NCBI GenBank assembly: GCA_020249865.1
Contig: JADCEV010000105.1
Coordinates: 1 to 56,620, forward strand
Source: Roseomonas sp.
GTDB lineage: Bacteria > Pseudomonadota > Alphaproteobacteria > Acetobacterales > Acetobacteraceae
DNA: 56,620 nt
Reading direction: 5' to 3'
Shown here: positions 18,780 to 27,495 of the stretch, piece by piece
How positions within the stretch are numbered: position 1 is the first letter of the stretch
Layout of the letters: every line of letters starts with the position of its first letter
Notes under the pieces: model-generated
The model's database searches: none
Told to the model about the DNA's origin: nothing
The model's input: only the letters and a program-made list of their open reading frames with translations
Made by a program: the position numbers and the translations under genes

Positions 18780-19988
18780 ATGGATCTACGCTTCACGGAT
18801 GAGGAACGCGCCTTCCGCCAGGAAGTGCGTGATTGGATTGATGCCAACCTGCCCGCCGATACGCGGGAACGCATGGCGGCGGGCCGCACGCCCACCAAGC
18901 AAATGCAGGTGGATTGGCAAAAGAAGCTGAATGCCAAGGGCTGGTGCGTGCCGCATTGGCCGGCGGAATGGGGCGGGCAGAAGGATTGGTCCGCGATTAA
19001 GCGCTTTATCCTGCTGGAAGAATTGCAGGGCACGCCGGCGCCGATTCCGCTTGGCTTCAACTGCAATATGTTGGGCCCGGTGCTGATTGCTTTCGGTACG
19101 GAAGAACAGAAGAAGTTCTTCCTGCCCAAGCTTGCCAATCTTGATCTGTGGTTCTGCCAGGGCTTCTCTGAGCCCGGCGCGGGGTCTGATCTGGCGTCGC
19201 TGAAAACGCGCGCGGTGCGCGATGGCGATCACTACATCGTCAATGGGCAAAAGACCTGGACGACGTTGGCGCAATATGCCGATTGGATTTTCCTGCTGGT
19301 GCGCACCAATCCGGAAGCGACCAAGCAGCAGGAAGGCATTTCCTTCCTGGTCGTGGATATGAAGACGCCGGGCATCACTGTGCGCCCCATCATCACCATT
19401 GATGGCGCGCATGAGGTGAATGAGGTTTTCTTCGATGATGTGAAAGTGCCGGTCGCCAATCTGGTCGGCACCGAACATCGCGGCTGGGATTGCGCGAAAT
19501 TCCTGCTCTCCAACGAACGCACCGGTCAGGCGCGCGTGGGTGCTTCCAAGGATCGTATCCGCCGGCTCAAGCTGATTGCACAGAATGCGCCGGGTGGTGA
19601 GCGCCCGATGATCGAAGATGGGCGCTTCCGTGAACGGCTGGTGGAAGTTGAAGTACAGTTGAAGGCGCTGGAGATGACCACGATGCGCGTGCTGGCCGAT
19701 GAGAATCGTCAGCTCAGTGAACGCAAGCCCAACCCGGCATCTTCCGTGCTGAAGATCAGGGGCACGGAGATTCAGCAGGCGATCAGTGATCTTTATGTCA
19801 TGGCCGCCGGGCCTTACGGCATGGTGGGTGCGGACCCCGATGGCGATCGCTGGAATGAACCGGAATTGGCGCCGGAATGGGCCACGCTTGCGCAGCCAAC
19901 CTATTTCAATTGGCGCAAGCAGACGATCTATGGTGGTTCCACCGAGATCCAAAAGAACATCATGGCAAAAGCGTTTTTGGGGCTCTGA
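18780..19988 (+). CDS. Acyl-CoA dehydrogenase, first of a tandem pair
   Basis: This 402-residue flavoprotein catalyses alpha-beta dehydrogenation of an acyl-CoA. The FAD-binding region contains GFSEPGAGSDLASLKTRA, and the C-terminus has TIYGGSTEIQKNIMAK, both family hallmarks. It lies 38 bp after the hydratase/dehydrogenase and only 3 bp before a second, different acyl-CoA dehydrogenase. Adjacent unequal ACAD genes often encode heterotetramers acting on bulky cyclic or branched substrates, as known from steroid degraders. That assignment is an inference here. Confidence 0.93.
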   Translation: MDLRFTDEERAFRQEVRDWIDANLPADTRERMAAGRTPTKQMQVDWQKKLNAKGWCVPHWPAEWGGQKDWSAIKRFILLEELQGTPAPIPLGFNCNMLGPVLIAFGTEEQKKFFLPKLANLDLWFCQGFSEPGAGSDLASLKTRAVRDGDHYIVNGQKTWTTLAQYADWIFLLVRTNPEATKQQEGISFLVVDMKTPGITVRPIITIDGAHEVNEVFFDDVKVPVANLVGTEHRGWDCAKFLLSNERTGQARVGASKDRIRRLKLIAQNAPGGERPMIEDGRFRERLVEVEVQLKALEMTTMRVLADENRQLSERKPNPASSVLKIRGTEIQQAISDLYVMAAGPYGMVGADPDGDRWNEPELAPEWATLAQPTYFNWRKQTIYGGSTEIQKNIMAKAFLGL

Positions 19989-19991
19989 GAC

Positions 19992-21143
19992 ATGGATTTT
20001 GATCTTTCCGAAGACCAGCGGCTGCTGCAGGACAGCCTGACGAAGCTGCTGGCCGATAAATACAAGTTCGAAGACCGCAAGCGCTTCATGAAATCAGCCA
20101 CTGGCTGGTCGCAGGAAATGTGGGAAGCCTATGCTGATCTTGGCCTGCTCGGCCTGCCTTTCGCGGAAGAGGATGGCGGCTTCGGCGCCGGCCCGGTTGA
20201 GGTGATGCTGATGGCGGAAGCCATGGGCGGCGCGATCACGCTGGAACCATGGCTCGCAACCGTCGTGATGGGCGGTGGCTTCATTCGCCACGGCGCATCG
20301 GCGGCTCAGCGCGCCGCCATGGTGCCGGAAATCGCTGCGGGGAAGTTGAAACTCGCCTTTGGTTATACGGAACCGCAATCTCGCCATGATCTTCATGATG
20401 TCGCGACCACGGCGAAGAAGGATGGCGCGGGCTGGGTGCTGGAAGGCCGCAAGGGCGTGGTGCTGCATGGCGATGTGGCGGACCAGATTGTGGTGACCGC
20501 GCGCACCGGTGGCGCGCGGCGCGACAAATCCGGCATTGGCGTGTTCCTGGTACCGGCGAATGCCAAGGGTGTGACACGGCGCGGCTACCCCACCACCGAT
20601 GGGCTACGCGGTGCGGAAATCACGCTTGATCGCGTAAGCCTGCCCGCCGAAGCGCTGCTGGGTGATGCCGGCAATGGCCTGGCGCTGGTGGATCGCGTGG
20701 TGGATGAAACCATCGCGGCCCTGGCCGGTGAGGCGGTGGGGGCGATGGATGCGCTGCATAAGCTGACGCTGGATTACCTGCGCACGCGCAAGCAATTCGG
20801 CCGGCCCATTGGGTCCTTCCAATCGCTGCAGCATCGCGCGGCGGAAATGATGGTCTCCTTGGAAGAAGCGCGTTCCATGGCCATGCTGGCGGCTATGATG
20901 GCGCAGGAAGCCGATGCCACCGAACGCCGCCGGCAAATGTCGGCTGTGAAGGTGCAGATCGGGCGTTCCGGCAAATTCCTCGGCCAGAGTGCGATCCAAT
21001 TGCATGGCGGCATTGCCATGACGATGGAATATCTGGGCGGGCATTACTTCAAGCGCATCACCACCATAGACACCATGTTCGGCGATGCGGATCATCATGT
21101 CTCGCAGCTCATGGCGATGGGCGGGTTGAACCAGGCTGCCTAA
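19992..21143 (+). CDS. Acyl-CoA dehydrogenase, second of a tandem pair
   Basis: This 383-residue protein has the N-terminal helical domain, a central beta domain with FGYTEPQSRHDLHDV in place of the usual S-E-P-x-A-G-S-D loop, and the C-terminal helical domain with RKQFGRPIGSFQSLQHRAAEM. Its C-terminus, HGGIAMTMEYLGGHYFKR, differs from the YGGSTEIQ form of the first ACAD. The degenerate FAD loop supports a partner role in a mixed complex with the upstream protein. The intergenic spacing is three bases, and a terminator hairpin follows. Confidence 0.9.
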   Translation: MDFDLSEDQRLLQDSLTKLLADKYKFEDRKRFMKSATGWSQEMWEAYADLGLLGLPFAEEDGGFGAGPVEVMLMAEAMGGAITLEPWLATVVMGGGFIRHGASAAQRAAMVPEIAAGKLKLAFGYTEPQSRHDLHDVATTAKKDGAGWVLEGRKGVVLHGDVADQIVVTARTGGARRDKSGIGVFLVPANAKGVTRRGYPTTDGLRGAEITLDRVSLPAEALLGDAGNGLALVDRVVDETIAALAGEAVGAMDALHKLTLDYLRTRKQFGRPIGSFQSLQHRAAEMMVSLEEARSMAMLAAMMAQEADATERRRQMSAVKVQIGRSGKFLGQSAIQLHGGIAMTMEYLGGHYFKRITTIDTMFGDADHHVSQLMAMGGLNQAA

Positions 21144-21153
21144 GCGCAAGATT

Positions 21154-21198
21154 GTCATGGCCGTGAAATTTTCATGACACGGCCATGACCCGCTTTTT
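21154..21198 (+). terminator. Terminator-like perfect hairpin after the beta-oxidation operon
   Basis: The arms GTCATGGCCGTG (21154-21165) and CACGGCCATGAC (21178-21189) are perfectly complementary around a 12-base AT-rich loop. The run CCGCTTTTT follows, consistent with an intrinsic terminator. Confidence 0.7.
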
Positions 21199-21250
21199 CT
21201 GCGCCCGGCATCCGGTTAGCTAGCCGTGCAACCCGAAGGAACGACGCATC

Positions 21251-21802
21251 ATGGATAACGACCCGCGCTTGCAGGAATTGGCCGATCTGATTGATGGCAA
21301 GGGCCATGGCCGTTATGGGCTGCATGATGTCACGCAGCGCCAACACGCCCTGCAATCCGCCTGGCAGGCAGAGCGTGAGGGTTGTTCCTCAGCACTCATT
21401 GCCGCCGCGCTTCTGCATGATATCGGCCATATGGTGCATGATCTGGGGGACAATCCCGCCGCGCATGGCGTGGATGACAAGCATGAGGAATTGGGCCAGA
21501 TCTGGCTGCAATCCTGGTTTGGCCCTGAGGTGACGGAACCCGTGCGGCTGCATGTCGCCGCCAAGCGCTATCTTTGTGCGACGGAGGCCGATTACTTCGC
21601 CAAGCTGTCCCCTGATTCCGTGCTCAGCCTGTCGCTGCAAGGCGGGCCAATGTCGGCGGAAGAAGTCGCGGCATTTCGGGCGCTGCCACATGCGGAAGAT
21701 GCCGTCCGTCTCAGACGTTTTGATGAAGGGGCGAAGGTGGCGGGGCTGACGACACCGCCGGTGCAGCATTTCCTGCCCCATGTGGCGGCGTGTTTGAAAT
21801 AA
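21251..21802 (+). CDS. HD-domain protein related to PhnZ-type mixed-valent diiron oxygenases
   Basis: This 183-residue protein has the metal-ligand pattern of the HD superfamily: H32, H56-D57 (LLHDIGH) and H78 in a DKHEELG segment. The overall layout (YGxxxVTQxxHALQ, HDIGH, HxxLG, RLHVAAKRYL) resembles the phosphonate-degradation HD oxygenases such as PhnZ, which cleave C-P bonds after hydroxylation by a PhnY-like partner. From memory, PhnZ has a Tyr-x-x-Glu pair in this loop; here it reads Y22-G-L-H25, so the glutamate is replaced by histidine. No PhnY-like dioxygenase is adjacent. A substrate other than 2-aminoethylphosphonate is possible. Confidence 0.75.
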   Translation: MDNDPRLQELADLIDGKGHGRYGLHDVTQRQHALQSAWQAEREGCSSALIAAALLHDIGHMVHDLGDNPAAHGVDDKHEELGQIWLQSWFGPEVTEPVRLHVAAKRYLCATEADYFAKLSPDSVLSLSLQGGPMSAEEVAAFRALPHAEDAVRLRRFDEGAKVAGLTTPPVQHFLPHVAACLK

Positions 21803-21847
21803 TTTCTTGCTTGACCGGGGCCGATGCGCCCCGCAGGCTTTGCCCTT

Positions 21848-22747
21848 ATGGGCGGTATTCTCGTTATTGGTTCTTATAATCGCGACACGGTGTTGCGCCT
21901 TGCGCGCTTTCCCGCGCCGGGTGAGACGCTGACTGCGCTTGGCATGGCCGAGTTTCATGGCGGCAAGGGCAGCAACCAGGCGGTCGCGGCGGTGCGCGCT
22001 GGTGGGCGTGTGGCGCTGATCGCCGCCATTGGTGATGACGCAGCGGGCCAGGCTGCACAAGCGCTTTGGGCGGCGGAAGGGATTGCGGCGCAGGCCGTGC
22101 AAATCACTGAGGCGCCCACCGGCGCCGCCACCATCCTGCTTGATGCAGCCGGTGAGAATCAGATCATCATCCTCGCAGGCGCCAATGCGGCATTGGCTTT
22201 ACCCCCCGGCTTCACACCGCCCGGCGATATCGCGGTGGCACTCGCGCAGCTTGAAACGCCGCAAGCCGCGACCGCCGCGCTGTTTCGTGCCTCGACTGAC
22301 GCGCGCCGCATCCTGAATGTCGCCCCCGCGGCGCCCATCACGCCAGAGCTTCTGGCGGCCACCGATATGTTGGTGCTGAATGAAACCGAAGCCGCCATTC
22401 TGGCGCAGCGTGAGGCTGAACCCGCCGCCCTGGCGCTTGCGCTGGCTGCCGAGACAATGCGCGACGTGATCGTGACCGCTGGCGCCGCTGGCGCCTTTTG
22501 GGCGCGCCCGGATGGTGTGGTGATTGATGCGGCGTCACCGCGCATCACGGTGGCGGATACCACCGGCGCCGGTGATGCTTTTCTGGGCGCCTTCGCCGCC
22601 TTCAGCGCGGAAGGCTTCACGCCTGAAAAGATCTTGCGGCTTGCGGTAACGGCGGGCGCCCTGGCCTGCACGCAAGAAGGCGCTGTGCCTTCCTTGCCCT
22701 ATCACGCGGCGATCATGGCGCTGGGAGCGGAATCGGTTTCTCCATGA
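21848..22747 (+). CDS. Ribokinase-like PfkB family sugar kinase
   Basis: From the ATG at 21848 the protein has 299 residues and begins with the ribokinase strand GGILVIGSYNRDTV. It then shows GGKGSNQAVAAVRAGG, the substrate-binding GGKGxNQA motif of ribokinases, and TTGAGDAFLGAFAAF, the ATP/anion-hole motif with catalytic Asp. It should phosphorylate ribose or a similar sugar. An upstream in-frame ATG at 21824 adds eight residues; homology to family N-termini favours 21848. The stop overlaps the next start by four bases. Confidence 0.87.
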   Translation: MGGILVIGSYNRDTVLRLARFPAPGETLTALGMAEFHGGKGSNQAVAAVRAGGRVALIAAIGDDAAGQAAQALWAAEGIAAQAVQITEAPTGAATILLDAAGENQIIILAGANAALALPPGFTPPGDIAVALAQLETPQAATAALFRASTDARRILNVAPAAPITPELLAATDMLVLNETEAAILAQREAEPAALALALAAETMRDVIVTAGAAGAFWARPDGVVIDAASPRITVADTTGAGDAFLGAFAAFSAEGFTPEKILRLAVTAGALACTQEGAVPSLPYHAAIMALGAESVSP

Positions 22748-23673
22748 CCCTTGGCTTCCTGGAATGGTCCGCCCGGCGCGGCGGATTGCTGCTGGCGCTT
22801 GGCATCTTCGCGGGGCTGTTCATTCCGCCCTTGGCTGCGCTGTTTCGTGATGCGGTGACCTTCACGGTCGCAACCCTGATGACCATTGTGCTGCTGCGCG
22901 TGGATTTGGCGCAGGTGGTGGCGTATTTGCGCCGGCCCGTGCTGGTGGCGCTGCTGGTCGGCTGGATGATGCTGGTCTGCCCCATCCTGCTATTCCTCGT
23001 GCTGCGCGGCTTTGGCTTTGATGGGCCCTTGGTGGCGGGGCTCGTGATCAGCGCCATGGGCTGTGCCGCCACATCCTCCCCGGCATTTGCGCGCATGGTG
23101 GGGTTGGATGGGGAAATCTCCCTGGTGGTGGCGATCATCACCACGCTGATTGTGCCCTTTACCGCACCGCCCCTGGCGCTTGGGCTGATGGGCATTGATT
23201 TGGCGATCTCGCTTTCCGCACTGATGGGGCGCCTGATGCTGGTGGTGGGTCTGCCCTTGCTGATTGCGGTGGCGCTGCGCCGGCTTTTGGGCCCGACGCG
23301 CCTGCAACGCTATGCCGGCGCCCTGGATGGGTCTGTGGTCTGGCTGGTGGTAATTTTCGGCTTCGGCGTCATGGATGGGATGCTGGCCAAGATCACCTCA
23401 GACCCTGCCTGGGTCATGGGCGGCCTTGCATTGGCATTCGCGGCGAATTTCGGCCTGAATGCCGCAACCGCCCTGGTCTTTGCGCCAACGGGCAAGAAGC
23501 TGGCACTGACGGCCGGCTTGCTCGGCGGCAATCGCAATATGGCGCTTTTTCTGGCGGTACTGCCGGCAGCAACGGATGAGCGCATTCTGCTATTCTTCGC
23601 CCTCGGCCAATTCCCGCTTTTCCTGACACCTTTCCTGCTAAGGCCGATCTATACGCGTTTCCGGCCAGGATAG
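22744..23673 (+). CDS. Bile acid:sodium symporter (BASS) family transporter
   Basis: This 309-residue protein is strongly hydrophobic, with about ten membrane segments. Its arrangement resembles the SBF/BASS family, including the polar helix region GCAATSSPAFARMVGLDG and the later GLLGGNRNMALFLAVLP, which correspond to the crossed sodium-binding helices. It overlaps the sugar kinase by four bases (ATGA), so the kinase and transporter are co-translated. The solute is unknown. Organic-anion transport is the usual role of this family. Confidence 0.75.
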   Translation: MTLGFLEWSARRGGLLLALGIFAGLFIPPLAALFRDAVTFTVATLMTIVLLRVDLAQVVAYLRRPVLVALLVGWMMLVCPILLFLVLRGFGFDGPLVAGLVISAMGCAATSSPAFARMVGLDGEISLVVAIITTLIVPFTAPPLALGLMGIDLAISLSALMGRLMLVVGLPLLIAVALRRLLGPTRLQRYAGALDGSVVWLVVIFGFGVMDGMLAKITSDPAWVMGGLALAFAANFGLNAATALVFAPTGKKLALTAGLLGGNRNMALFLAVLPAATDERILLFFALGQFPLFLTPFLLRPIYTRFRPG

Positions 23674-23682
23674 GCGCATACG

Positions 23683-25833
23683 TCAGGCGGCGCGCAGCTT
23701 GTCGAGGAAGTTGGCAAGCTCAGCCTTCAGACCCTCGCCCTTTTCGCCAAGGCCATCCGCCATGCGGCGCAGTTCCGTAAGCGCCTCATCCGTAGCGCCA
23801 ATGCCATCCCTGACTTTTTGAATACGGGCCGTGACCTGGTTGGCATCCTCGGCCGCTACGGCAACACCTTCGGCAATCTGCTGCGTTGCGACGCCCTGCT
23901 GTTCGACCGCTGAGGAAACCTGCGCTGCGATACTGTCTATTTCATGGACAACCTTTGCAATGCTTTGGATCGCTTGCACGGCACCTTCCGATGCTGCGCG
24001 CATTTCCTGAATTTGGCGGGAAACCGTCTCCGTCGCTTGCGCTGTCTGGGTTGCGAGGGTCTTGACCTCACTCGCCACCACCGCAAAGCCACGCCCCGCA
24101 TCGCCGGCGCGTGCCGCTTCGATCGTGGCATTCAGCGCCAGAAGATTGGTCTGCTCGGCGATGGAGGAGATCATCCGCACCACATCGCCCACCCTTTCGG
24201 CACCCTTGTCGAGCCCCTGGACGATAGCGTCCGTCCGTTCTGCCTCGGCCACGGCACGACGGGCGATGGCGGCGGATTCCTGCACCTGGCGTGAAACCTC
24301 CACGACCGTAACGGCAAGTTCTTCCGCAGCCGCAGCGACCTTGCCGGTTTCCTCACTGGCACGTTCCGCCGCTGAGGTAATGGCGCGCGCTTCCTCATTG
24401 GTGGTGCGTGTGACCGCGCCAAGTTCGGCGACCGAAGCCTTGGTGGCATCAGAGGATTGCAATATCTCATTTGAGATCATGCCAACGCCGCGCTCAAAAC
24501 TATCAGCCAGGACGCGTTGCGTTTCTTCCTTGTCAACCCGCGCCGCCTCACGTTCGGCAGCCTGTGCCGTGGCGGCTTCTTCGGCTTCACGCAGCTTTTT
24601 GCGGAGATCATTCAGCGCCAGACCCATTTCTGAAAGCTCATCACGGCCCTGGATATCAACCGCGCCTGTGAGATTTCCTTCGGCGGTTTCGCGCATTGAA
24701 GAACGCAAAACCGCAAGCCTGCTCACCACCCCCCGGCGGATCAGCAGCAACGCCACGCCCGCGCTGATGACAATGGCGGCAGCCGAAATCAACAACATCA
24801 GCACCGTCACGCGCCGAACCGCCGCACGCGCTTCGTCGCCCGCCAGCCTCGCCGCTACCTCAGCATCGGATACCGCCTTGGAAACCGTGGCATCCAATTG
24901 CCCGGCTTGACGCCGCGTAGCACCGAGTGCGCCTTCCGCCTGGGTGATGGCGGTCAATTGTCGGCCACGTAATTCAAACAAGCCATCTTGCCCGTGGCCG
25001 AAGGCAGTCAGGGAGGCGATCGCACGCCGCAAAATCTGCGCCTGATCGTCATTGCCCAAATCGCCCAAGGCCCTGTCAAGCTGTTGGCTGGCAGCCATCA
25101 TGCGGTCGCGCAACGGAATCAGCGCATGCGCATCAGGCGCCTGTGCGGCTTCCGCCAAAAGCCCGGCGATCAGGTTCACATCCGCGCGGCCTTGCATGAA
25201 GGCGGAAAGCCGGACCAATTCCTGATCGGTCAGCTTATTGATGCTTTCTTCCATCGCCTTGGCATCGGGCGCATCCGAAACGCCGCGCAATCCCAAGGTA
25301 AGGTCAAAGAAAGCCTCATCTGCCTGAGGTGCAATGAGTTCAAGAACCTGGCGATGTGCGGCGCGCATTTGTCCCACGCGTTCCGCTATGGATGCCGTCA
25401 AGGCAAGGCGCGTTTGCGTTCCCTGCGCCAGGCTTGCCAATGCGGATTTCATCGCATTCGCACCCTGCTTCAGTTCATCTGCACGATCATCGGCCAGGGT
25501 CGCCGCGACATCATCAACAAGTGTTGCCAGGCGCTGCGCTTCGGTTTCAAGCGTGGCGCGGGTTCGGCGTGCCTCTTCTGCATTATGGCTGGCGGCAAGC
25601 TCTGGCGCGGTTGCGGCAATGCCTGTGCTGGCAACTGAAAGCAGCAAGGCGCGGCGCGTTGCGGGCAGGTGTTCCTCTGTCACCTGCTGAACGGTGGCGG
25701 CGATCTGCGTATTTCCAAGGACTGCAATACCGGCCGCCGCAATCGTCAGGCCGGCAACCACCCCGAAGGATAGGTAGAGCCTTTTGGCAATACCTATTTG
25801 CAGGCGCGATCTGGCAAGATGATGATCCACCAT
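23683..25833 (-). CDS. Methyl-accepting chemotaxis protein with long helical periplasmic sensor
   Basis: This 716-residue receptor has TM1 at about residues 20-41, a 300-residue all-helical periplasmic region, TM2 at about 342-366, a HAMP domain (367-415) and a signalling domain whose hairpin tip reads [20 protein letters not shown]. No CheR-tethering pentapeptide is seen at the C-terminus. The sensor region ([19 protein letters not shown], then [16 protein letters not shown]) recalls the TorS-type sensor that reads a periplasmic binding protein; this is a resemblance from memory. It starts three bases after the stop of a periplasmic binding-protein gene, so the two proteins are co-expressed and probably work together. 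Confidence 0.92.
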   Translation of the reverse strand: MVDHHLARSRLQIGIAKRLYLSFGVVAGLTIAAAGIAVLGNTQIAATVQQVTEEHLPATRRALLLSVASTGIAATAPELAASHNAEEARRTRATLETEAQRLATLVDDVAATLADDRADELKQGANAMKSALASLAQGTQTRLALTASIAERVGQMRAAHRQVLELIAPQADEAFFDLTLGLRGVSDAPDAKAMEESINKLTDQELVRLSAFMQGRADVNLIAGLLAEAAQAPDAHALIPLRDRMMAASQQLDRALGDLGNDDQAQILRRAIASLTAFGHGQDGLFELRGRQLTAITQAEGALGATRRQAGQLDATVSKAVSDAEVAARLAGDEARAAVRRVTVLMLLISAAAIVISAGVALLLIRRGVVSRLAVLRSSMRETAEGNLTGAVDIQGRDELSEMGLALNDLRKKLREAEEAATAQAAEREAARVDKEETQRVLADSFERGVGMISNEILQSSDATKASVAELGAVTRTTNEEARAITSAAERASEETGKVAAAAEELAVTVVEVSRQVQESAAIARRAVAEAERTDAIVQGLDKGAERVGDVVRMISSIAEQTNLLALNATIEAARAGDAGRGFAVVASEVKTLATQTAQATETVSRQIQEMRAASEGAVQAIQSIAKVVHEIDSIAAQVSSAVEQQGVATQQIAEGVAVAAEDANQVTARIQKVRDGIGATDEALTELRRMADGLGEKGEGLKAELANFLDKLRAA

Positions 25834-25836
25834 GGC

Positions 25837-27000
25837 TTACCCCTGTGCGCCTGACAGACGCTCCACCGCGCGAAAACTGCCATCCGCCTGAATAACTGTC
25901 AGCCAAACCTTGTCCGAGCCTTGGTTCTTGTCTGCCGAAAAGGATAGTGGCATGCCATCAATATCAAAGCCATTGGCGCGAATGGTGCCGAGAAGTGACT
26001 GGCGCGTTGGCGGATTGGCGGCTTTGGCCAGCGCCGCGAGTGTAAGGCGCCCCACCAGATAGCCTTCAAGCGACACAAAGCCAGGGGTGGCATTGGGAAC
26101 CGCCGCGGCCAGCGCCGCCCGGTAGCGTTTCACGACGGCAAGATTTTCATCGCCCGGGAAAGGTACCACCTGCGTCACCACCACCCCTGCACCGGCTGCA
26201 CCCAGTTCCTGTGCCAGCGCATCACTACCGACAAAGGAGATATTGACGAAGGTTGCATTGAGCCGAAGCTGACGCGCCGTTTTGATGAACTCGGCGCAGG
26301 GCCTATAGGCGCCAACCATGATTACCGCGTCTGGCCGGCCGCGTTGAATGGCAAGGGCAGCGCCGCGCACGGCAATTGTATTGCGTTCATAGGTGCCTTC
26401 GGCAACCAAGGCCATGTTGCGCTTGGTAAGCGCCCGCTGAACACCTGCAAGACCAGCGCGACCAAAGGCATCATCCTGAAAGAGAATAGCAATGCGCGAA
26501 GCACCCAGATCGCGCGTCAGGCGTTCCACCATTTCCTCGGTTTCCTGGAAATAGGAAGCGCGGAGATTGATGACATTGGCAAGCTTGATATCACGCAGGA
26601 ATTCGGCACCGGTAAAGGGGCCGATGAAGGGCACACCTGCTTCCGCCGCAATTGGCTGTGCTGCCTGACTGGTTGGTGTGCCGACGGGACCGATCAGGGC
26701 AAAGACATTATCTTCGGTGATCAATTGTCGCGTCACGGCGGCGGATCGCACGGGTTCATAACCGTCATCACGGGCAATCAGTTCCACTTTCCGCCCATGA
26801 ATACCGCCTGCCTTATTCGCTTCATTGAAGGCGGCCAGGATGCCGTCGCGCATGCCCGTGCCCAAGGCAGCGGCCGGGCCATCCAACGGTGCGGCCTGTC
26901 CAAAAACAATGCGATCATTAAAAATCCCTGAATTGGCCATTGATTCAGCTGCAAGAAGAAGTGCTGGGGCAGCCAGAAGGGCCGAACGGCGTGAGAGCAT
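25837..27000 (-). CDS. Periplasmic branched-chain amino-acid-type binding protein
   Basis: This 387-residue type I periplasmic binding protein (LivK/Peripla_BP_6 fold) has a signal peptide, LSRRSALLAAPALLLAAESM, with an RR pair. It carries the family strand IVFGQAAPLDGPAAALG and the segment FALIGPVGTPTSQAAQPIA. No ABC permease or ATPase genes are nearby. Instead it sits directly upstream of a chemoreceptor on the same strand, with three bases between them. This suggests that it presents a ligand to that receptor rather than to a transporter. The start has an AAAGGAAAA site upstream. Confidence 0.88.
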   Translation of the reverse strand: MLSRRSALLAAPALLLAAESMANSGIFNDRIVFGQAAPLDGPAAALGTGMRDGILAAFNEANKAGGIHGRKVELIARDDGYEPVRSAAVTRQLITEDNVFALIGPVGTPTSQAAQPIAAEAGVPFIGPFTGAEFLRDIKLANVINLRASYFQETEEMVERLTRDLGASRIAILFQDDAFGRAGLAGVQRALTKRNMALVAEGTYERNTIAVRGAALAIQRGRPDAVIMVGAYRPCAEFIKTARQLRLNATFVNISFVGSDALAQELGAAGAGVVVTQVVPFPGDENLAVVKRYRAALAAAVPNATPGFVSLEGYLVGRLTLAALAKAANPPTRQSLLGTIRANGFDIDGMPLSFSADKNQGSDKVWLTVIQADGSFRAVERLSGAQG

Positions 27001-27495
27001 GACTTTTCCTTTCCAAAGACTGCGACAAGCCTATCTGGCAGAGATAAAAAAAGGGTCAAAACAACGAAGACAGTTGCCTTAAAAAGGCGCCTCTGCACAA
27101 TTGTTGTGACTGGATGAAGATTGTATGGATAATTTGACATGTTAATGTTTTATCAAGAATCAAATCAGGCACAAAAGGCAATGTACTTGCCCTGAAGAAC
27201 GGGCAACCATGCAATGATGCGACCCTTCGCTGCGCCAAGAATGTGGGTTGAAAGAGCTTCGGCGTAGGTTTCACTGCGCGCTTGCACGCATTTCGTGTGC
27301 AACACCACTTATTGAACTCGCTGAATATATTTTTTCGAATAGAATTTCGGCGCCACAAAGCGAATCCAGTAGCGCTGGAGATACGTCATTCACGCGCCAT
27401 TCGCGGGCGGTTACATCAGATCAGAAGAAGCATCAGCAGCATTCAGGGATCACATTATTTTTGGGAATGAAGCCGGCGGGGGGGGGGGGGAGCCC
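27001..27495. other. AT-rich intergenic region with a 13-G tract
   Basis: About 495 bp separate the binding-protein gene from the next chemoreceptor. The part from 27030 to 27360 is clearly lower in GC than its neighbours and probably holds the promoter of the binding-protein/chemoreceptor operon, but no convincing -35/-10 pair stands out. A run of 13 G residues spans 27478-27490, five bases before the stop codon of the minus-strand gene. I see no credible gene here. Confidence 0.6.
27478..27490. repeat. Homopolymer tract of 13 G
   Basis: Thirteen consecutive G bases lie immediately beyond the 3' end of the minus-strand chemoreceptor gene. Long G tracts are unstable in replication, but this one is outside the coding frame, so classic on/off switching by frameshift is not possible here. 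It could affect the 3' end of the transcript or be a sequencing artefact. Confidence 0.8.

Noticed and set aside
16609-18780. A 723-codon open frame antisense to the beta-oxidation fusion gene
   Set aside because: It is a GC-bias shadow: the plus-strand frame carries complete crotonase and dehydrogenase motifs, whereas the antisense frame shows none and is rich in His/Arg/Ala.
27478-27490. Phase-variable expression switch through the G tract
   Set aside because: The tract lies outside any credible coding frame, past the stop codon, so slippage would not shift a reading frame.
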